Positions 59,703-64,000 of a stretch of DNA of 64,000 bases are shown one piece after another. The stretch is from contig NZ_FYDE01000003.1 of assembly GCF_900186535.1 (NCBI RefSeq), positions 1 to 64,000 of the forward strand. Direction: 5' to 3'. The translations under genes and the position numbers were made by a program. Source of the stretch: Marasmitruncus massiliensis (GTDB lineage: Bacteria > Bacillota > Clostridia > Oscillospirales > Ruminococcaceae). Below the pieces are notes generated by a model, which saw nothing but the letters and a program-made list of their open reading frames with translations, made no database searches and was not told where the DNA came from. Position 1 is the stretch's first letter; every line of letters begins with the position of its first letter.

Positions 59703-60659
59703 ATGGTCAAGATCATAGAGCCCAAGATTGAAACGGTTGAGCTCAAATCTGACGGAACCTACGGCAAATTTGTAGCGGAACCGCTGGACAGAGGGTTTGG
59801 CACAACGTTGGGGAATTCCCTGAGGCGTGTGCTGCTTTCCTCTCTTCCTGGTGTTGCGGTCATTTCTGTCAAGATTGATGGCGTGCAGCATGAATTCTCG
59901 ACAATCCCGGGAGTCAAAGAAGATGTAACGGAAATAATCCTCAACATCAAGGGCCTTACCGCAAAGCTGTATTGCGACGAGCCCAAGACGGTGAGAATTG
60001 ACGCTCAGGGTGAGTGCGAAGTCACCGCCGGCAGCATTGAGTGCGATTCGGAGGTCGAAATTCTCGACCCCAGCATGCATATTGCCACGCTGGACGCGGG
60101 TGCCAAGCTTTCCATGGAGATTACGCTGCGCAAGGGACAGGGATATGTTTCCGCCGACCGCAACAAGCACACCGAGCTTGAAAAAGCACCGGTAGGCACG
60201 ATCGCTGTGGACAGCATCTATACACCGGTGTTAAAGGTAAATTATACAGTGGAAAACACCCGAGTGGAACAGATAACCGACTATGATAAACTATCGCTTG
60301 AAGTCTGGACAGACGGGACGATCTCCGCAAAAGAGGCGGTCAGTCTGGCGGCCAAGATCCTCAATAGGCAACTCAATCACTTCGTCGATCTGTCTGATGA
60401 GGTGAGTGCGACAGAGATCATGGACAAGAAGGAAGATACCGGCAAGGATAAACTCCTTGAGATGACCATTGAAGAGCTTGACTTATCTGTTCGTGCATTT
60501 AACTGTCTGAAGAGAGCCAGCGTCAACACCGTGGCGGATCTCATCAACAAGTCTCCCGAAGAGATGATGAAGGTGCGCAATCTTGGCAAAAAGTCGCTGG
60601 AAGAGGTTATCGAAAAGTTACAGTCACTGGGATTTGACCTTTCTAAGGACGAAGAATAA
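59703..60659 (+). CDS. rpoA: RNA polymerase alpha subunit
   Basis: The alpha dimer is the platform of RNA polymerase and reads UP elements. The 318-residue product has the N-terminal assembly domain ([23 protein letters not shown]), a linker with [13 protein letters not shown], and the C-terminal DNA-binding domain ([33 protein letters not shown]). The 103-bp gap before it can form a small GGCGG/CCGCC hairpin. AAGGAGGG precedes the ATG. Confidence 0.98.
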   Translation: MVKIIEPKIETVELKSDGTYGKFVAEPLDRGFGTTLGNSLRRVLLSSLPGVAVISVKIDGVQHEFSTIPGVKEDVTEIILNIKGLTAKLYCDEPKTVRIDAQGECEVTAGSIECDSEVEILDPSMHIATLDAGAKLSMEITLRKGQGYVSADRNKHTELEKAPVGTIAVDSIYTPVLKVNYTVENTRVEQITDYDKLSLEVWTDGTISAKEAVSLAAKILNRQLNHFVDLSDEVSATEIMDKKEDTGKDKLLEMTIEELDLSVRAFNCLKRASVNTVADLINKSPEEMMKVRNLGKKSLEEVIEKLQSLGFDLSKDEE

Positions 60660-60710
60660 CGGAAAGCGCGCGAGCGCTTGATCTAAAGCATGGGTAAGGA
60701 GTGAAATTCG

Positions 60711-61052
60711 ATGCCAGGAACCAGAAAACTCGGCAGAACTTCCAGCCATAGAATGGCTATGCTCAGGGCAATGGTAACTTTCCTACTGGAAAACGGCAAG
60801 ATTGAGACCACTGTCACGAGAGCGAAAGAGGTTAGGGCAATGGCCGAGAAGATGATTACTACGGCGAAAACCAACGACCTCCACTCCAAGCGTCAGGTCT
60901 TCTCTTTCGTGACGAAAGAGGATGTAGCGAAGAAACTGTTTGACGAGATCGCTCCGAAGTACGCCGAAACAAAAGGCGGCTATACGAGAATCGTCAAGAT
61001 CGGTCCTCGCCGCGGTGACGCAGCAGAGATGGCAATCATTGAGCTTGTGTAA
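60711..61052 (+). CDS. rplQ: 50S ribosomal protein L17
   Basis: L17 lies near the tunnel exit. The 113-residue product has [22 protein letters not shown] and ends [23 protein letters not shown]. It is the last gene of the operon, followed by a strong terminator. Confidence 0.98.
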   Translation: MPGTRKLGRTSSHRMAMLRAMVTFLLENGKIETTVTRAKEVRAMAEKMITTAKTNDLHSKRQVFSFVTKEDVAKKLFDEIAPKYAETKGGYTRIVKIGPRRGDAAEMAIIELV

Positions 61053-61065
61053 TTATTCAGTATAA

Positions 61066-61097
61066 AAAAGGGCGCATCCGAAAGGATGCGCCCTTTT
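61066..61097. terminator. Terminator of the ribosomal operon (bidirectional)
   Basis: AAAAGGGCGCATCC (61066-61079) pairs perfectly with GGATGCGCCCTTTT (61084-61097) around a GAAA tetraloop. A and T runs on both sides let it also serve the convergent OppA-like gene. Confidence 0.95.
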
Positions 61098-61111
61098 GAT
61101 CTGTTTGCAAT

Positions 61112-62707
61112 TCAGTTTTTGCGCGCGTTCTTAAAATAGATGCCGGAAAGGAACGGAGAGAATTCGATATCGCTGACTCCTTTTGCCATAGCATAATAAG
61201 AAGTTTCAAAAAAGAGCGGAATCACGACGCACTCCTCCAAAAGTTGCTGCTCAGCCTGCATATAGGCGGTAAACTGGTCGTCGCTGTCCATTGTGGCGGT
61301 GGATTGCAGCAGCTCGTTATAGGATTCATTGCGATAGGCAGCGTAATTCTGCGGAGAATCCGACTTGAAAGCAGACAAAATGGCGTCGGGGGAAGAATAG
61401 GAGGCGGAAACTGGAAGAACAGCCGCTTCGAAATCGCCGCCGCTTACGCGCGAGAGCAAATCTTCGCGGGAAAGTTTCACGATTCCGGTATAAAGCCCCA
61501 GATGCTTCTGCCAGGCCTGCTGGAGAAAACCGGTGAGCAGCGGAATGTTGTTTTCGTCGCACACCAGTAGTTCGTTCAGGGACAGACGGTTCAATCCCAG
61601 GGCGGCCAGCCCAGAGTCGTAGTAACGCTTCCCGATTTCAGGGCTTGGGAGGACAGGCGAAACATTGCCGGCTGATTCACGGAAGGAACTGCCCGCAAAC
61701 GACACCGCCGGCGGGATCAGCATGGAAGTTGTACGCAGGTTGCCCGGAAGATACTGCTCGAACAAAGTCCGGTCGGCGGTATAGGAAAGCGCACGCCGGA
61801 TATCGGTGTTTGAGAGGCTGGGGCTGCCGCAGTTCAAAACCAGTATCCAGACAGTGTCCTCGAAAGAAGTATAGGAGCCTTTTTTGTCGAGGACTTTGGA
61901 CAGCGACGGGTAATCAATTTTGCAGGCATCAGTCTCGCCGGATAAAAAACGCGTCAAAGGATCTGTCGGCTGGTCTTTATCCGAGGAGGGGATATATAGA
62001 TTGGCCCCGGCGGCAACAACCGAATCCGTATCGCAATAGTGTGTATTTTGACGCAGGGCGACCACATCGTCATCCCAGGAACGTACAAGATAAGGGCCGT
62101 TGAAAATCATCGTTTCCTTCGTCAGCCCGTATCGGGCGGAGGTGGATTCAAAAAATGCCTTGTTGCAGGGTACCGCGTAACTGGAAGCAAGGCGCTCCAA
62201 AAGCAGCTGATCGGGCCGTTCCAGCCGGATGACCAGCGTGCGGCTGTCGACGGCGGATACCCCCAGTGCCGACTGACCGGCGTCTCCACTCAAAATCAGG
62301 CCCGCGTTTTCAATTGCGGAGAACTGGACGGCATAAGGGCTGAAAGCAGCGGAATCAAACATCCGACGCAGTGCAAATTCGAAATCCATTGCAGTGACGG
62401 GATCACCGTTGGACCAGGAAACGTCGTCGCGCAGATGAAACGTATAAGTGAGCTTGTCCGGCGAAATCTCATAAGACTCGGCCAGGCAGTTTTCAATTTT
62501 GCCTGAAGACAGCTGCCGGAACAGCCCTTCAAACGTATTGGAAATAATCATGTGGGCAGTTTCGCTGGTTGCAAACTGTGGATCTAAATTTTTAACCGCT
62601 GCGGGAATATCATAAGCAATCACTTGCCCCGCAGAGGAATCGGAGCCGCAGGCGGACATGCTGAAAATCAGCAGCATCGCCAGAAACAGAGTGAGTGGTT
62701 TTTTCAT
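61112..62707 (-). CDS. OppA-like peptide-binding lipoprotein
   Basis: The 531-residue lipoprotein belongs to the family 5 solute-binding proteins, which feed peptides or nickel to ABC importers. The signal peptide ends in the lipobox SMSAC (Cys about residue 20). Family marks are NTFEGLFR, the DGLTYTFHLR-like DKLTYTFHLRDDVSWSNGDPVTAMDFEFALRRM, and RRALSYTADR. No permease or ATPase genes are adjacent in the window, so it is probably an orphan binding protein using an unlinked transporter. It has its own promoter and the shared terminator at 61066-61097. Confidence 0.9.
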   Translation of the reverse strand: MKKPLTLFLAMLLIFSMSACGSDSSAGQVIAYDIPAAVKNLDPQFATSETAHMIISNTFEGLFRQLSSGKIENCLAESYEISPDKLTYTFHLRDDVSWSNGDPVTAMDFEFALRRMFDSAAFSPYAVQFSAIENAGLILSGDAGQSALGVSAVDSRTLVIRLERPDQLLLERLASSYAVPCNKAFFESTSARYGLTKETMIFNGPYLVRSWDDDVVALRQNTHYCDTDSVVAAGANLYIPSSDKDQPTDPLTRFLSGETDACKIDYPSLSKVLDKKGSYTSFEDTVWILVLNCGSPSLSNTDIRRALSYTADRTLFEQYLPGNLRTTSMLIPPAVSFAGSSFRESAGNVSPVLPSPEIGKRYYDSGLAALGLNRLSLNELLVCDENNIPLLTGFLQQAWQKHLGLYTGIVKLSREDLLSRVSGGDFEAAVLPVSASYSSPDAILSAFKSDSPQNYAAYRNESYNELLQSTATMDSDDQFTAYMQAEQQLLEECVVIPLFFETSYYAMAKGVSDIEFSPFLSGIYFKNARKN

Positions 62708-62742
62708 GCTGGCGTACCTTTCACAAAGTAATCAATATATGC

Positions 62743-62771
62743 ATTTTAGCAGAAGAACAGACAGGTTGCAA
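62743..62771 (-). promoter_or_regulatory. Promoter of OppA-like gene
   Basis: On the minus strand TTGCAA (62771-62766) and TAAAAT (62748-62743) are 17 bp apart, about 35 bp before the start codon. Confidence 0.75.
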
Positions 62772-62800
62772 CGTAGAAAAAGAAATTCCCATTTTTATAG

Positions 62801-62828
62801 AAAAAGCGGCGCCCGGGAGGGACGCCGC
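62801..62828 (-). terminator. Intrinsic terminator of glnN
   Basis: On the minus strand GCGGCGTCC (62828-62820) pairs with GGGCGCCGC (62814-62806), with one G-T pair, followed by TTTTT (62805-62801). Confidence 0.85.
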
Positions 62829-62841
62829 CGACTGGATGGTA

Positions 62842-64000
62842 TCAAACCCGGAGAAGCAAATCGGTATAGGTGGGGATTGGCCAGACCGCGCGGTCGGTGA
62901 TTTTCTCGGCGGCGTCGCAGGCGGCACGCAGGCTGTCCATACGGCCGAGAACCTCATCGCGCATATAAGCGGCGCGATGGCGCGGGTCCTCCAGGGACTG
63001 GCTTCTCGCATAGACCTCCCGCAGGGAGCAAAGTTCGCTGTCAATCTGGTCGATGATGGCGGTCAGTGAATGAAGCTGGTTAACAACCGACTGGGAAACA
63101 AGGTTTGCGGTACGCATCCGGTTGACGATTTCCGCCACATCGCCCGCGTAACGCACAACCGCCGGATAGATCTGGCGGCATACCATCTCAATCATGGTAG
63201 CCGCTTCGATATTGACGACTTTGGCGTAATTTTCAAACAGGATTTCATGGCGGGACGCGCATTCCACTGCGGTGAATACCTTGTGGCGCTTAAAGAGCGC
63301 GATGTTCTTGGGATCGATGAACGCGTCAAAGGCGTCAACCGAAGAATTCAAAATCGGCAGCCCGCGGCGTTTTGCCTCCTGTACCCAGGCGTCCGAGTAG
63401 TTGTTGCCGTTAAAAATCACGCGGCCGTGTTCCCGCACAACATCCGCAAGAATGGCACTAAACTCCGCATTACGGTCGGAAGCCGCTTCCAGACGGTCTG
63501 AGAACTGTGAAAACACGTCGGCAAGAGCGGTGTTCATCACCACATTGGTCAGCGCAATCGACTGCGAAGAGCCCAGCATGCGGAATTCAAACTTGTTGCC
63601 GGTGAACGCAAAGGGCGAGGTGCGGTTGCGGTCGGAATCGTCTTTCACCAGATCGGGCAGGGCGGAAACGCCTGTTTTGATCAGTTCCAGATCATGCATA
63701 TCCGCCGCTCCGCCCGCAGCGGCGGAAAACAGCTGGGAGGTAAGGTTTTCGCCCAGGAACATCGAAATAATCGCGGGAGGGGCCTCGTTGCCGCCCAGAC
63801 GCTGGTCATTCCCGGCGGATGCGGCGGAAGCCCGCAGAAGGTCGGCGTACTCATCCACCGCCTGCACGAATCCGGCCAGAATCAGCAGGAAGGTGCGGTT
63901 TTTCGCGAAGTCTTTTGACGGGGAAAGAAGGTTCAGCCCGTCATCGGTCGAAAGGGAATAGTTGTCATGCTTGCCGGAGCCGTTGATGCCCGCGAACGGC
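62842..64000 (-). CDS. glnN: Type III glutamine synthetase, C-terminal part (5' truncated by window)
   Basis: GlnN makes glutamine from glutamate, ammonia and ATP. About 386 C-terminal residues lie in the window; the frame is open to its edge, and the N-terminal part is beyond 64000. Landmarks are FAGINGSGKHDNYSL near the edge, AVDEYADLLRASAASAGNDQRLGGNEAPPAI with active-site residues, NRTSPFAFTGNKFEFR, and a long helical C-terminal region found only in the GSIII class (about 700 residues in full). The class is common in Bacteroidetes and gut Clostridia. It ends 13 bp before its terminator. Confidence 0.95.
   Translation of the reverse strand, partial: PFAGINGSGKHDNYSLSTDDGLNLLSPSKDFAKNRTFLLILAGFVQAVDEYADLLRASAASAGNDQRLGGNEAPPAIISMFLGENLTSQLFSAAAGGAADMHDLELIKTGVSALPDLVKDDSDRNRTSPFAFTGNKFEFRMLGSSQSIALTNVVMNTALADVFSQFSDRLEAASDRNAEFSAILADVVREHGRVIFNGNNYSDAWVQEAKRRGLPILNSSVDAFDAFIDPKNIALFKRHKVFTAVECASRHEILFENYAKVVNIEAATMIEMVCRQIYPAVVRYAGDVAEIVNRMRTANLVSQSVVNQLHSLTAIIDQIDSELCSLREVYARSQSLEDPRHRAAYMRDEVLGRMDSLRAACDAAEKITDRAVWPIPTYTDLLLRV

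Noticed and set aside
1-64000. Mobile elements, CRISPR arrays, toxin-antitoxin or defence systems
   Set aside because: No transposase, integrase, phage gene, regularly spaced repeat array, or recognised defence or toxin gene was found. Gene content and order are those of a conserved chromosome core.

Overview
The window looks like chromosomal DNA of a Gram-positive anaerobe of the Clostridia, most likely an Oscillospirales (Ruminococcaceae-type) species with mid-range G+C. This placement is inference from gene content. Evidence for it: strong AGGAGG ribosome binding sites, frequent TTG/GTG starts, FabK as enoyl reductase, a type-3 (archaeal-like) prolyl-tRNA synthetase, GTP-dependent PEP carboxykinase, type III glutamine synthetase, and a Firmicute-style S10-spc-alpha ribosomal operon with secY-adk-map-KOW-infA-rpmJ. 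No prophage, insertion sequence, CRISPR array or plasmid function was seen; almost every gene is housekeeping.

Layout. 1-542: tail of an rRNA/tRNA cluster (partial tRNA, tRNA-Glu, 5S, tRNA-Asn, second 5S, terminator). 606-5605: DUF4234 membrane protein, LexA with its own operator, a candidate ~100-nt sRNA, a DUF4358 lipoprotein plus a DUF1624/HGSNAT-like membrane protein, and an operon of a NERD-like membrane protein and a tandem ABC ATPase with a degenerate second half. 5798-9990: serC-serA, then nfeD plus an SPFH protein. 10020-12624: DUF1638 protein, hflX, flavin reductase. 12778-20926: complete arginine cluster argG-H-C-J-B-D-F. 20943-24267: BtuF-like lipoprotein, then ilvB-ilvN. 24268-30234: trmB and dusB on the minus strand, divergent from polA-rimI-tsaD. 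30384-32460: pckG and a possible 43-residue membrane protein. 32469-43423: type II fatty acid synthesis, split into a leftward fabD-aroE-aroK unit and a rightward fabH-K-G-F-accB-fabZ-accC-D-A-acpP unit. 43455-45043: proS. 45192-61097: a single ribosomal operon from rpsJ to rplQ behind a long structured leader. 61112-64000: OppA-like lipoprotein and the C-terminal part of glnN.

How the genes work together. The arginine cluster encodes every step from glutamate to arginine, with ArgJ recycling the acetyl group. SerC and SerA supply two of the three serine steps. The fab/acc genes cover malonyl-CoA formation and a full elongation cycle. The ribosomal operon couples r-protein synthesis to secretion (SecY), N-terminal Met removal (Map), nucleotide balance (Adk) and RNA polymerase alpha.

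Most interesting observations: (1) the S10 leader at 45227-45523, where a 12-bp long-range helix competes with an intrinsic terminator; (2) an in-frame 42-bp tandem duplication inside fabK; (3) face-to-face fabD and fabH promoters with a perfect 12-bp palindrome between the start sites; (4) the candidate sRNA with an anti-Shine-Dalgarno C-rich stretch at 1855-1953; (5) the small membrane ORF behind pckG; (6) an IlvB lacking the otherwise conserved tryptophan of the VRQWQ motif. None of these amounts to a proven new system. They are the places where the sequence departs from the ordinary.
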